From Rosellinia necatrix (taxonomy: Eukaryota; Ascomycota; Sordariomycetes; Xylariales; Xylariaceae), in contig JAGYVD010000003.1 in the NCBI GenBank assembly GCA_021209875.1, positions 5,766,001-5,830,000 of the forward strand: a DNA stretch of 64,000 nucleotides, given 5' to 3'. Every line of letters begins with the position of its first letter. The first letter of the stretch is position 1. The notes below the pieces were generated by a model, which was given only the letters and a program-made list of their open reading frames with translations, was not told the origin of the DNA and did not search any database. The position numbers and the translations under genes are program-made. Shown here one piece after another: positions 35,385-46,843 of this stretch.

Positions 35385-38300
35385 ATGGTTGCGACCACGA
35401 CCGCGGCCATGCGTAGGCGCAGGCACCCTGACGGCCTGCTGCGTCGCAAGGCGCCGTTCGATACTCGACCGCTATACGCGACCATCGTCGTCTTCGCATT
35501 TCTCGCCTTCTGCTCCATCGTGCTGTCGCCGGCGTTTATGTCCACGTCGCTGTCATCGGCATCCACGTTGCTGCCGGAGGACCGCCACAGGCATCGCCGC
35601 AGCATCTCGCACTCTCACCCCGTCGAAGAATGCCGGCTGGTCCACGAGGCGGCTGATCAGTGTGCTTTTGTTCGCCGGAACTGCCATGATGAGGAGGCCG
35701 GCCTCTTCGGGTACCTGGCCCTCTACTACTGCGGGCTCGGCCACGTACAACCGCTGGCCTTCACCCTGCTCGTGCTCTGGCTGGGCCTGCTCTTCACCAC
35801 CATCGGCATTGCCGCCAGCGATTTCTTTAGCGTCAACCTGAGCACCATCTCGACCTTTCTGGGTCTCAGCGAGAGTCTGGCCGGCGTTACCTTCTTGGCC
35901 TTCGGGAACGGGTCGCCTGACGTCTTCAGTACCTTTGCCGCCATGAGCTCTAACAGTGGAAGCATGGCCGTTGGCGAGCTGATCGGCGCCGCCGGCTTCA
36001 TCACCACCGTCGTTGCCGGTTCCATGGCGTTGGTGCGTGAGTTCAAGGTTGCTAGGAAGACTTTTGTGAGGGACATCTGCTTTTTTATAGTGGCCGTCAG
36101 CTTTGCCGTCGGCTTCCTCGTGGACGGGCAGTTGCATTTATCAGAGTGCTGTGTCATGATTGGCTTCTATTTCTTCTACGTTGCCATCGTCGTGGGTTGG
36201 CATGCATACACCAAACGGCGGAGTGCTTGGAGGGCCAAGGAAGCGGCATCCCGAGCCCATTTCTACCGAACCTCCGGTGACCACGGCAGCGATGAGCTGG
36301 AGCCCTACCGAGACAACCCCGGCGACGAAGAGGGTGCTTCGTCAATGGGACGTACCTCTACCCCTATTGATATAGATGCGCTAGAGCAAGCACCCTTAAT
36401 CGAAATTGATGGCCCCCCCGGAGATCAAGGCGACGAATCCGACCAGAGCCAGCTCGCTGCTGCTGAAGTCACCAGTAGCATGCGGGTGAACCGGCCGAGG
36501 GGGCGGCGTAGTACGACCACTATTACTGCCATTCGGCCTAGTTTAGTTGGTGCACTCGAGTTTAGATCCGTCTTGGCATCTCTGCAAAAGGAGGGAAACG
36601 TGCGCATGAGACCGATCAACACCCGTACTCAATCTACCGAATACCCACAACGTGACTCTTACCTTGCGGTTCAAGAACCGGCCGGCTCGCTTCCTGCTAT
36701 AGAACACGATACGACGTCTAGGGGGACTAGGGCTCGCGCTCTCTCTTCGGGAGACGTTCCGGTGGCGTTTGACTCCGAAATAGCCGATCGGTTTTTGATA
36801 GATGGACGGGCTCGGCCCCCTGGTCCCCCTACTATAGGAGGTAGGCTAGCCCCTCCCTCTTCGAGCACCACCGTGTTGCCTGAAACACCTTCCGCCGCGG
36901 GTGAATCTCGCTCGTTAGCACCTACTATAAGCCGGCTACAAATATCTAGCCCACCGGATAGTGGAAGATCCACACCTCAGCTGTCTCCCTTGCCAGCGCT
37001 TACCGACTCGCCCCTTATTATGATACCAAGCACACAACAGCCATCTTATCTGAATCTTCCATCTCCTGCTGTGATGCCTTCGTCGCCAACTTCGAGTCTC
37101 ACTAGAAATATGGGCCCAAAGCCTGTGAAGTGGTGGCCCTACGCTTTCTTGCCCCCACCACATATATTATTGAGTACTCTCTTTCCCACTTTACAGGCAT
37201 GGCACACCAAGTCTATTTGGGACAAGTTTGTGAGCCTTGTATCCGTGCCAACCATCTTCTTGCTGGTTATTACGCTACCTGTGGTAGAGGATGAGCCCCC
37301 TGAAGAGGACTCCGATGACATCGTCGGTCAGCCCGTGCCGAGTCACATGTCCGTGGCATCATCCTTGGTATTTGGGCCTTCTGAATCCGCCGAGCAGGAA
37401 ACTGAGTGGCAGCGCTACAAGCGGAGCACCCAGTCCGGATCATCCAGCCGTAATCCATCACCAAGCCGTAGTAGTCCATCAACAAGTCGTGTCAGCCTAG
37501 AGGTTCACGCCTCCTCTATCGGGGATAATGCCGGCGCGCTGACCGTTCCGGTTCAGCCTGTTCGAGAGTTCCGGCTGCCCGAGCCCTCTTCAGAGTCTGT
37601 GTATGGTTCCTCTACCGTAGGGGAAGAAACCCAAGGGTGGAATCGTTGGCTATTGGTGCTTCAAATCTTCGCCGGTCCCCTGTTTTGCGTATTGATAGTA
37701 TGGGCTAACTTTGCCGAGGACCTGCAAAGACCCATCGTCGTTCTTGCGAGGGCTATACTAATCTCTCTAGTGTTTTCCTTGGTGTTGTTGAGTGTGCTTC
37801 TGGCAACCACATCGCCCGATCGTAGACCGAAGTATCATGTCGCATTCTGTTTTCTAGGATTTGTCATTGCCATTGCTTGGATCTCCACGGTGGCAGGTGA
37901 AGTGGTAGGGGTATTGAAAGCATTTGGTGTTATCTTGGGCATATCCGAAGCGATCCTGGGTCTGACTGTCTTTGCTATCGGCAATTCTGTCGGAGATTTG
38001 GTGGCCGATGTTACTGTAGCCCGGCTGGGCTATCCTGTGATGGCATTGTACGCACCTCATTTCCTACTGAATCGTGAAGGATGTGCTAATAGTCCACCAG
38101 GTCGGCCTGCTTCGGTGGGCCATTGCTGAATATTTTACTCGGCGTCGGTCTTAGTGGCGCCTACCAAACCATCCATGCAGCAAACAAGCACCACATCAAG
38201 CATCCGGATGAGCCCTACCGATACCGGCCTTACCATATCCAAGTCACGGGGACACTGATGGTCTCTGCCATTGTGCTCCTCATGACCCTATTTGCGTTAC

Positions 38301-38431
38301 TTATCGTTGTGCCGATGCATGAGTGGATGATGACGAAGAGGATAGGCTGGGGGTTGATTGTGCTTTGGACGGCGAGTACAGTGGTGAATTTGGTGATTGA
38401 GATCACCGGAGCCTGGCAGGACGTAGCGTGA
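35385..38431 (+). CDS. Sodium(cation)/calcium exchanger family protein, NCLX-like
   Basis: Exons 35385-38047 and 38101-38431 (53-nt intron, GTACGC...CACCAG with GTGCTAAT branch), 997 aa. An N-terminal membrane segment (about residues 30-50) is followed by a Cys-bearing region ECRLVHEAADQCAFVRRNC, then a first membrane domain with the alpha-1 ion-binding repeat GLSESLAGVTFLAFGNGSPD (160-179). A Ser/Pro-rich cytosolic loop spans roughly 270-740. The second membrane domain carries the alpha-2 repeat GISEAILGLTVFAIGNSVGD and continues across the splice as MALSACFGGPLLNILLGVG. This is the layout of yeast YDL206W and animal NCLX (SLC8B1). Acidic/Asn residues needed for ion binding are present in both repeats. 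Location could be mitochondrial inner membrane or vacuole/ER; the sequence does not decide. Confidence 0.92.
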
Positions 38432-39206
38432 TGTTTGACTAGCGTTGCGCGCAAATAAACCACATACACGTCATGCGTGCGGGAAGGTCGATACGGTGAT
38501 ATACCGAGCGCGGCCCTTTGTGGCATCGGTGCGAATCGCCTGCACCAATAACGATGTCGGTGAATAGGTTTGCTTGATGCGACCTCCTCGCGGGACGCGT
38601 CGTTCTCGGGTAGGATGCAGTGTGATGAGTCATTTTGGCATGTTCCATGATACGGGCCGTCGTGGCAGGTTAGTTGCGTGACACTTCTTTCCGTAGGCGG
38701 CCAATGACGAAAGCCCGCTCTCTCTTCTGTATTCCGGGCTCCGGCAGACAACCTCTCACACAGACGGAGAAGCACGTCATCGAAGATTTCTTATGATACG
38801 GACCAGGAACCCGCGTCTGTGCTCTGCGAGCGTCTACTCCGGCTGGGTTCCCAGGATGTGATGAGACCGTCCCGTCGCATCCTGTCCGTCTCGAGCCTCG
38901 TAGACCGCTCAGAGCGGAACACCTATGCCATTTGCACGACTGGCGGGTGGCGTGATAGCTGCAATGCGGGAACGGCCATTGGAGAAGAACTATTTGATCG
39001 TGTTTGGCTGTCGGCCGGTGTCACGGGAGCCGGGCTATATAAGGGGGGAGGCATTTTCCGACAACCCCAGGCAAGGGATGGTAAAGAGATTCAACGGCAT
39101 ACCTCCTTTTATACTCACGGAGTTTCTTTCGGTGTCCTCTTATCTACCTATTCATATTCGCACGCTCTGCTCCCCACCGAGACCTAACTCGTCTAAACCA
39201 ATCGCC
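38432..39206. other. Intergenic, upstream of the 104-aa gene
   Basis: 3' flank of the exchanger and promoter of the small gene. An open frame runs on the plus strand from 38925 into the small gene in the same frame (198 codons in all); I prefer the inner ATG because the added part has no protein-like pattern and a TATA box lies inside it. Confidence 0.5.
39036..39043 (+). promoter_or_regulatory. TATA box with adjacent G-run (STRE-like AGGGG)
   Basis: TATATAAG is followed at once by GGGGG, 164 nt before the ATG at 39207. AAGGGG is the core of the stress-response element bound by Msn2/SebA-type factors on this strand. One copy only, so regulation is a suggestion. Confidence 0.45.
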
Positions 39207-39521
39207 ATGACTAACCCCGCTCCCACCGGCACCGGCGCCCCCATCCCGGCGGATGAGGCCGATTCCAAGCAGGTCAACACGGCTGTGACCACCGACGGCT
39301 TCAAGAATAGCGGCGACGATGCCACCACCGCCCCCGTCGCCAAGGATGGTGCTAACCCGGCCACCGAGGGCGATGACCAGCAAAAGCCGAAGGAGGCCGC
39401 GGCCCCCACCGAGCAGCAGCAACAGGGCGGGCTCCGCGCCGTCCTAGGCCGACTGAAGAAGGGATCCGACGAGCCGGCCGATGCCCACGGACAGGCTGAG
39501 GAGGCGAAGGATAAGGCCTAG
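39207..39521 (+). CDS. Small disordered acidic protein, unknown
   Basis: Single exon, 104 aa, starting after AATCGCC. Composition is dominated by Ala, Asp, Glu, Lys, Pro, Gln and Thr with one amphipathic stretch GGLRAVLGRLKKGSD near the C-terminus; no Cys, no membrane segment. I do not recognise a family. The composition and the TATA/STRE-like upstream element recall small stress-induced hydrophilic proteins, which is inference only. Codon use is GC-rich in third positions, like the confirmed genes, which supports it being coding. A longer in-frame start at 38925 is possible. Confidence 0.6.
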   Translation: MTNPAPTGTGAPIPADEADSKQVNTAVTTDGFKNSGDDATTAPVAKDGANPATEGDDQQKPKEAAAPTEQQQQGGLRAVLGRLKKGSDEPADAHGQAEEAKDKA

Positions 39522-40487
39522 AGAGGGGGAAATCACCGGATCAGAACGAGGTTGAGATGGGAGAATGAATTAGCTCGCTTATCCAACTGCGTCTCTCTCT
39601 CTCTCTCTCTCTCTCTCGTCCCGTCAACTCAACTCACGCTCGCTTATCTATCCTCTTTTGGGTGTGCCACCAATCTTGCCCCCTTGGCTCGGGGGAGAGG
39701 GGTATACGAGACCGGGAATGGAGGTGGATCATATGAACTTGGATGTATGGCTTTTCGCCGTTCGCCTTCTCTTATTCCTTACCTGTCGTCGACCTTGGTA
39801 TTCTCTTTTGTCCGAGAAGGGGCAGCAGCAACAAATTTGGAACTCGCTATCCAGCCAGCTTGGGCGGCTTAGATTGGATCTGGATTCTACGGCACAATTG
39901 GTCACTCGTTTTACTCTGTCTTATTGTGTGCCGTGCTGTGGTATGCCACCGTGACTGTGATCGATCTGCTTACTGCTTACTGCTTATTACTGCTTACCGC
40001 TCACCCTCCTATCTCGTAATTCGTGTGTGCAATTCGTGTGTGCATGCAATTCGTGTGTGCAATTCTGAGGTTGTAAACTTCGCCAGGGGAGATGGAGCCA
40101 CCAGGCAGCTACCTATCCCAGGTACCTCGTGAGCAGGTTGAATGGACCCATGTTCTATGGGGCCCATTTCCAATTGGTCTGTCGTACATAATTTCGTCTT
40201 CGCCATTGAAGACGTACATGTTTACATAACTACCCCGCCCCCTTGACACAACTTTAATAACCCCTCCATTAGGTAACACCACCACCAGATCCCCTCCAAT
40301 ACCCTACCTGCCTACTAACTACCAAAGTTCATACCTAACCTACCTAGTAAATTAGGTATCAACCTCTAACCTAACCTACCTACCTGGGTTAGGTAGTGCT
40401 TAATCCCGCTGCCATAGTAGGTAGATTGTATTGTTAGTGATGAATTGATAGATGTCCTTCTGGCATGTTTGCTTTGCTAGTGGTAGC

Positions 40488-40524
40488 TTCCTACCTACCT
40501 ACCTACCTACCTACCTACCTACCT
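40488..40524. repeat. (CCTA)9 array
   Basis: Uninterrupted CCTA tetranucleotides, the longest in this orientation in the window. Confidence 0.95.
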
Positions 40525-40767
40525 CCTCACCTGTATACCTATTACTTAGTAGGTACTCGACACCTCACGACGCCTTTGACCTTGATCTACTCTTGTTCTT
40601 TTGCTTTTTCTCGACCCCTGATTCCCCTCGCTCTCTCCTAATTACCCCACCATCCAAGTTCGATCTTCTTCCTATACTTCCACTTCAGTACAACGCCCCC
40701 AACAACACACACACCTCACATAACATAACATAACCTCCTCAACCTCTCAATTCCCCCCTTTCTTTCA

Positions 40768-40816
40768 CACATACACACACATACACACACATACACACAC
40801 ATACACACACATACAC
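40768..40816. repeat. (ACACACACAT)n array
   Basis: About five 10-nt units of mixed CA/AT type, ending 45 nt before the phosphomannomutase remnant, close to the point where that gene is cut off. Confidence 0.9.
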
Positions 40817-40860
40817 TCTCTCTCTCCTCTTCGGGCGTCAATCGTGCTCGCGACGCCTGC

Positions 40861-41710
40861 TAGGCTACGTGGGTGGGTCGGACGTACGTGGGCTCCGCGG
40901 GACGCGAGCATGCGACTTCCAACGGCCTGACGGCCTGGAAGCTGGGCCAGAGCCTGCCGTCGTCGAGCTTCATCGGCTGGATCGGCGAGGACCGCTACAA
41001 GGAGCTCGTCGCCTTCATCCTCCACTACGTCGCCGACCTCGACATCCCCGTCAAGCGCGGCACCTTCGTCGAGTTCCGCAACGGCATGATCAACGTCTCC
41101 CCCATCGGCCGCAACGCCAACCTCGAGGAACGCCTCGCCTTCGAGAAGTACGACCTCCAGCACGGCATCCGTCCGACCTTTATCGAGAAGCTAAAGGAGA
41201 GGTTCTCCCACTTAGACCTGACGTATGTCTCCTTCCCTCCCTTCTCCCCCCTCTCCTCTCTGCCTCTTCATTCGTCTTGTTTTCTGTTGTGTCTGCCTCT
41301 TGTGCCTCCTTTACCATGTAAACCCTACCGCTTTCCTTCCGCTTTCCTTCCCTAACACCCGAGAATGAAAAATGAGTGAGAAAAGGAAGTGGAGCATAAT
41401 TGAAGAGAGGGAGGAATAAAACAGGAGCAGGGATGGCTAACATACCTCCGAAAACAGCTACTCGATCGGCGGCCAGCTCTCCTTCGACGTCTTCCCCACC
41501 GGCTGGGACAAGACCTACTGCCTCCGGCACCTCCAGGACGAGGCCAAGAAGCCCGGCGGCATTGAGTACAAGACGATCCACTTCTTCGGCGATAAGACCT
41601 TCGAGGGCGGCAACGACTGGGAGATCTATACTGACCCGCGCGTCACCGGCCATTCGGTCAAGGACCCCGACGACACGAGCCGCATCCTCAAGGAGCTCTT
41701 TGACGTGTAA
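40861..41710 (+). pseudogene. SEC53: 5'-truncated phosphomannomutase (SEC53/PMM) lacking the catalytic motif
   Basis: Clear homology starts at 40921 ([20 protein letters not shown]) and continues in frame to 41222, then after a 235-nt intron (GTATGT...AACAG) from 41458 to the stop at 41710. About 184 of the usual 250-270 residues remain, including [40 protein letters not shown] and [16 protein letters not shown]. The N-terminal HAD loop FDVDGTLTPAR with the nucleophile Asp is absent. Just upstream, 40842-40885 holds short fragments in different frames that read like IVL, TPAR and GYVGGSD, as if pieces were deleted. The frame has a stop at 40861-40863 and no ATG until inside the conserved core. 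PMM makes mannose-1-phosphate for glycosylation and is essential, so a complete copy should exist elsewhere. Alternative: collapsed assembly of a real gene. Confidence 0.75.
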
Positions 41711-42662
41711 ACAGAGACGAATATGAAAGAAGGAAGGAAATAATACCTAGGTTGGGGACGTAGTTCCTGGGTGGTAATCTTATGAGGAAGTTAACTGCAG
41801 CTAAAGAAAGAGAAGGAATGCATTAAAAGAATAGAAAATGAATAGTAAGACCCGAGAAATGGTGAGTGGATGGAGTTCCTCTACGAGAAGATGCCTTGTC
41901 TATTTTAGAGGTGTCGATCTATGCTCAAAATCAGGAAGGGGACGAGGTGACAACGGGATGAATATACCAAAAAGAGAAAAGGGAAAATAGACATGGGAAG
42001 ACCGACCATTGCGAAATGATTCCCGCAATGTTGTCTCCCGTACCTACCGAGATAGAGCCTATACACACCCATCTCAAAATAGAAAGGAATCAGAAATGCA
42101 AACAGGTGGGTGATACGGGGTAATTTCCTCCAACTATAGTCTGAATTCTGACCGCGTTTATTGTTATTTCAAGTGCGATAGAGCAAGAGAGGACGAAGAC
42201 CCCATGCAGACATATATCGCAGGAAGCGAGTAACTACTAATGTTATGCGCCAGAGGCCGGCAACCTAGAACAGAACGGGATGAGCACTCATCACAATCCC
42301 CATGCTTGCTCCACTGCATGCGCCGACCAATGCATCGTCACCTGGAGACAGAGAATCTGTGGATGCTCCACTCCCATCCACGATATATATATATATGTAT
42401 ATATGTATATATGTATGTATACTTTCAATCCAAAGCTTTGCCTATGCATTTGCTTCTACGCTTGCGCTTAAATGCCCGCCGAGGTATAACGATGAAAGCA
42501 TATATGATTCGCTTGTTCATAATCCTCATGAAATATAGACAGACTCCTGTCTCCTCTTGTCCGCTTTCGTCATCCCAGAATCCTTTTATATAGGAACATT
42601 ACATTCATACTATCAGCGGATAATAAATGCTACTACGTAGACTTGTCCAGTGGCTTTCTATC
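41711..42662. other. Convergent intergenic spacer
   Basis: A/G-rich after the phosphomannomutase stop, an AT/GT simple repeat at 42383-42421, no gene seen. Confidence 0.55.
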
Positions 42663-45649
42663 TTATCGACCAAACTCAAGATGCGGGACGATGACCGGGC
42701 CGTATTTTGTAGGCGTGGTGAATGCCCCGTCGCCCTGGACAACAAAATCGACGGCAAGACTTAGCTTACTCAACCCATTCCCATTCCCCGCCATGGCAGC
42801 ATACTGTGTCCCAGCGATGGCCTCCGGGTCATAGGCCACAACGGCAACATAATTCCGCCGTCCCATTAGTTTCTTCAGTTCCCGGGGATTCCCGCTGGCG
42901 TCCGTATGGAAGATCTCCATCATGTCTTCCTTCGTATCGCTAATCGTGTCCGACGATGATTTCTGCCCGTTGGGCGGCACGTAGTACGTTTTGTTGCTAT
43001 GCAACATCTTCAAGATGTAATTCGCCGCTGGTGCTGCCACTATCGGCGAAGTGATGATCTGGTACATGGTTTTGTGGTCGCTCGGGTGTGATGGGTCGTG
43101 CACTAGACCTGCGCCTGCGGCGTTGACGTCTGGACATATTATCAGTAAACACTATGCCTATCTTCATATTTCCGTATCGATTAAACAGACAAATGGTACG
43201 ATAGGAACGACAGGGAAGACGGAAGGGAAACAAATAGGCTCACCTCCTGATAGGAAAGTCATGCGAATCCCCTTCTGATGAGCGATGCTCTGCAACGTCC
43301 GGATTAAATAGGTGCGCTCGAGATCCTTACTGTCGTGCGTCCACATGTCCTTCAAGATCTCGCCGATGTCAAGATCGCCGAACTGGTTGACGACATTTCC
43401 CATAAGACCAGACTTTCCGACCGCCTTTTTCACTTGATTGAACCCCGATGCTACGACCTCTTTACCGCCTACGATACCGGCCACAGAGCTCGTGACCTTG
43501 CCCAATACGTTATATCCCGCGTTCACGGCCTTCTTGCCCGTAGCAAATGTGTTAGCCAGGCTCTCCATCGTATCGAGGCGCGGGTAGACTAGAGGCACCG
43601 AAATCATCCAGAGACAGTGCTGGACACTCGGGGGAAGCATCGCGACCTTTGGAAACAATCCTTGGTAGGTGGGGCCGGCAAGCACACGATTCTGTGTCCG
43701 TTCGGAGCGCCCATCAGCGCCGATAACAACGACGGCTGGTCCAAGGAATTTGACGAAATGCCAACCTTGTCCCGTAATAGTGAACAGATCTAGATCATGG
43801 CCGACGTTCCGGAGAATCTCTAGTGTAGTATGATGCTGGAAGAGGAGGTACATGTCCACCGCAATCCGCCCAATATTCTTGAATACTTGAGAATTCTGCA
43901 TATAGTCCGGGTAAGATCCATAACCATCAAAGCTGCAATAATATTAGAATGACGCCTTCATGACAGGCTATCCGTTGTAGGCCAAACTTACATATCGTGA
44001 TCATCAATTTGACAGATGTGAGGAATCTGAGCAAAAGCCTCACGCAAAAATGGTTGATCGAAATGGCTGGTATAGAAATGAAAATAGGCATGCGTGACGT
44101 CCTCCTCGTGGCGTGCCGTCCACGATGCATTCTTTCTATTCTCCTTACCAGCTGTCCCCAACCATTGCTTGAGGAGTGGCACTTCCTTCCATAACCTGTC
44201 TCCATATATCTGGTCACCTAGGCCAAGTTGCACATGGAATCCTCCACAGTCTACATTCTTTTGTAGGACATCTTTCCACATAAATCCGAGGCCGCCTAGT
44301 TTGCTGCGCTCGTTCTGTGACGTGCTTGCGGCAAAGTCGTTACCCGAATGAGCCACAAACCGCCAGCCGGTCTCTGTCCGACCTGCTACTACGAACTCAT
44401 AGCGAGTGCACCCTAGATGGGACGTCACGGCGTATGTCCACCGCTCGGTCGCTTCGGCCATCTGGAGGTCGACCTCATACTTGTAAAACTGCCACCTCTG
44501 GTGCGTGTATACAGAACGAGGCATGAGCTGGCGAGGATTCGGCGACAAATCCATGCTCTGATGAATATGGATAGTGGGCGGCTGTGGCGCGTCCGTGACG
44601 ATCATAATACTCCCTAGCCACATGCCTTTTTCAACGTCCATGTTTACATATCTCAGATACGGGCCAAAATAGACACCGTTAGTAGGATGAACCTTGTACA
44701 TATCCACACCGGCACCCGGAGGCGGTCCCGTGAACCCAGCGGCGGTCGGTGTTGCCGTCGCAACGCTCATGATGCTCTCCGCATACCCCGGTGTCTGCGG
44801 GGGGAACATAGGCGATGCTAGGGCGCTTTGCTTGCCAAACATGGGAGAGGCCAGAGGGTTACCGTATGTCGAGGCGGTCGGGGATAGTGGGGCGACGTCA
44901 TGGTGGATGGGATTCGGTCCCTTCGGGAACTCCCATTGTGTAGCTTGAGTGGAAAGGTGAATGTAGTAATACTGACCGGAGTTTTGGTCAAGATGAGCAA
45001 TCCAGCCTTCAGGCAATGGTGGGGGCGATGTTGGCCCCTGTCCATTTTGGAATGGTGATGGCGTGTGAAGGATAGTCGTAGCGGCAATGGCAGCGGTAGT
45101 GGCGGGAGCAGCAGTGGTTATGGCGGCGCTAACAGAGGAAGTAGTAGCCTGAGGCTGTTGTCCACTCTGTCGGCTGTCAGGTCGGGGGTCATTAGCGAAG
45201 GCCGGGTGACCAGGGTGTTGTAGGGCGGGAGATGTCAGTCCTGCTGCGATCTCATTTGCCTTTTTAGGTGGTGGGGATGCGGTACTGGCTTGTGCCGGCG
45301 TAGAGCCTGAGCTTGTCGGTGCTGGCCGTTGTTTTTCATTCGGATACCCAGCGGGAGCTCCACTAGGTGTGATGCTAGAATAAGCTGGTGGCGGGCTGGG
45401 TGACATCTGCATCCGTTGGAAGTCTTGCTCGAGGACACTGACTTGTAGAGCAGGGCCCCCCGCTGCGCTTGCGTTTTGGGGCGCATTGCTAGTTGGTGGG
45501 CGAACGGACTGAGGGCTGAAGGTGGATGTGGTCGGACTAGTCACAGGGTTTGCTCCTTGATACACGGTAGGAGGGCCATGCGGCTGTTGATCTGGCGTCT
45601 CTGTCGGTGTCCACGGTCGCGGGGGCTGCGAAGTCGCCTGCTGTTGTTG

Positions 45650-45682
<33 letters not shown>

Positions 45683-46573
45683 TCCATACTGAGCTAATCT
45701 CTGAGTCGCCGCTGCGCTCTGGAAACTGTTCAGCGTTGCAGTGCCCGATATACCGGCGGCGGCGTACCGCGCTTCAATCCCACCACCGGGCACGTTGCCC
45801 GGTTCGACGATAGGGGTCTCTGGTGGCGGCGGAGACCCCCGGTTTGCTCTCGTGGTTGACGTGGATGCCGTGGACCCGAAGCGGTTCACCCCGCTGTCCT
45901 CTGGCATCCTGAGATAACTGTCTTGGGTGGGCTGCTGGGGTCGCACATTGCTATTTGAACTCAAGCTCGAGCCGGCCGAGTTCCCACGAGGAGGCGGGTA
46001 ATACGGTTTATGATGATAATCGGGGAACGATGTGTTCGATATAGCGGCGGGCTTCGGCTGGTGCGACAGTGGCTTTGCGAAAAGCTCATTATCATCACCT
46101 TGGGGGCTCGAGGGACTGAGAGCACCAGGTAGCGGTTTCGGGGCTGTCCCTCGGCGCTCAGCAAGGCCAGGGCCTCTCTTCTCGATAGGACTCGTGTCAA
46201 GTCGAGGGGTTGTGTCGTTTAGGTGAGCCGGCCGATTTGAGCCGGTAGGGCTAGTATATATCTTGTTCGTGGATGGCTTGCGGTTGTCACTAGCATACGG
46301 AGGCCGGCTTGATTGGGAAGCCTGGCCTAGTCGCAAGTCGTCGTCATCGGGGTATGGTAAGGGCGCAGCCGAGCTCGAAGCGCCCGGTGGCAGCGGAAAG
46401 CTGGGCTTGGAGGCCACTGGGGCAGGGTATTTGAAGCGGTCTGAGGCCTTGTCGGCGGCAGGCTTGGGGCTCTGGGGCTTGAATATTCTCAAGGGCTCGA
46501 TGGTTGGGCTGTCGCCGCTCTCGGCGGGTTTATTGAGGAACATTTCCTCATCGGGCCGGCCATGGTGGTCCAT
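42663..46573 (-). CDS. WW-domain PhoD-like phosphatase, large
   Basis: Exons 46573-43992, 43932-43244 and 43129-42663 (introns 59 and 114 nt) give 1,245 aa. The first 500 residues are Pro/Ser/Gln-rich and disordered, with a poly-Gln run at about 295-312. A WW domain follows near residues 515-550 (PLPEGWIAHLDQNSGQYYYI then TQWEFPKGP). From about 630 to the end is a PhoD-like metallophosphatase domain (alkaline phosphatase D/DUF type): GPYLRYVNM, FVAHSGNDFAAS, GLGDQIYGDRLW, ICQIDDHDI-FDGYGSYP (across the first splice), FLSGG-DVNAAG (across the second). The DDHD and GD.IY clusters are metal-binding in PhoD proteins. Substrate is unknown; in ascomycetes these are conserved hypothetical proteins, probably cytoplasmic since no signal peptide is present. 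The WW domain suggests docking to PPxY partners, and the protein itself has many Pro-rich stretches. Confidence 0.9.
45646..45691 (-). repeat. Coding CAG/CAA repeat (poly-Gln)
   Basis: Read on the minus strand as about 16 Gln codons in the PhoD-like protein, mostly CAG with CAA interruptions. Confidence 0.9.
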
Positions 46574-46735
46574 GATTGCCTCTAGTTACCTCCACGTCCC
46601 TCCGGTTGTCTCTAGTTGTCTCTGACTGTCTCTGGTTGTCTCTAGTTGTCTCACGTAGGCTTTGCCGAGGGTGGGCGACGCGGACAGACAACGGACAGCT
46701 CCGACGATCGCCAGCTACTTCGAATCGGCGGCGCA

Positions 46736-46843
46736 ATGATGCAAGTGATGCAAGTGATGCGAGTGACGCAAGTGATGCGAGTGACGCAAGTGATGTAAGT
46801 GATGTAAGTGATGTAAGTGACGCAAGTGATGTAAGCGACGCAC
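46736..46843. repeat. 9-nt minisatellite GTGATGCAA, 12 units
   Basis: Twelve consecutive 9-nt units, about 160 nt upstream of the PhoD-like ATG. Units differ almost only by C/T and G/A changes (GATG/GACG, GCAA/GTAA/GCGA). Confidence 0.95.

Larger units (their letters stand above)
39522..40860. other. Intergenic with several simple repeats
   Basis: (TC)n at 39594-39617; AATTCGTGTGTGC short direct repeats at 40018-40065; TAGG/CCTA words at 40300-40420; a long CCTA array at 40488-40524; a 10-nt (ACACACACAT)n array at 40770-40815. No recognisable exon of the truncated phosphomannomutase was found here. Confidence 0.55.

Noticed and set aside
40452..40733. FDLDLL string as a possible lost PMM catalytic exon
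   Set aside because: Resembles FDVDGT only by chance; surrounding residues do not match and no splice path leads to the remnant.
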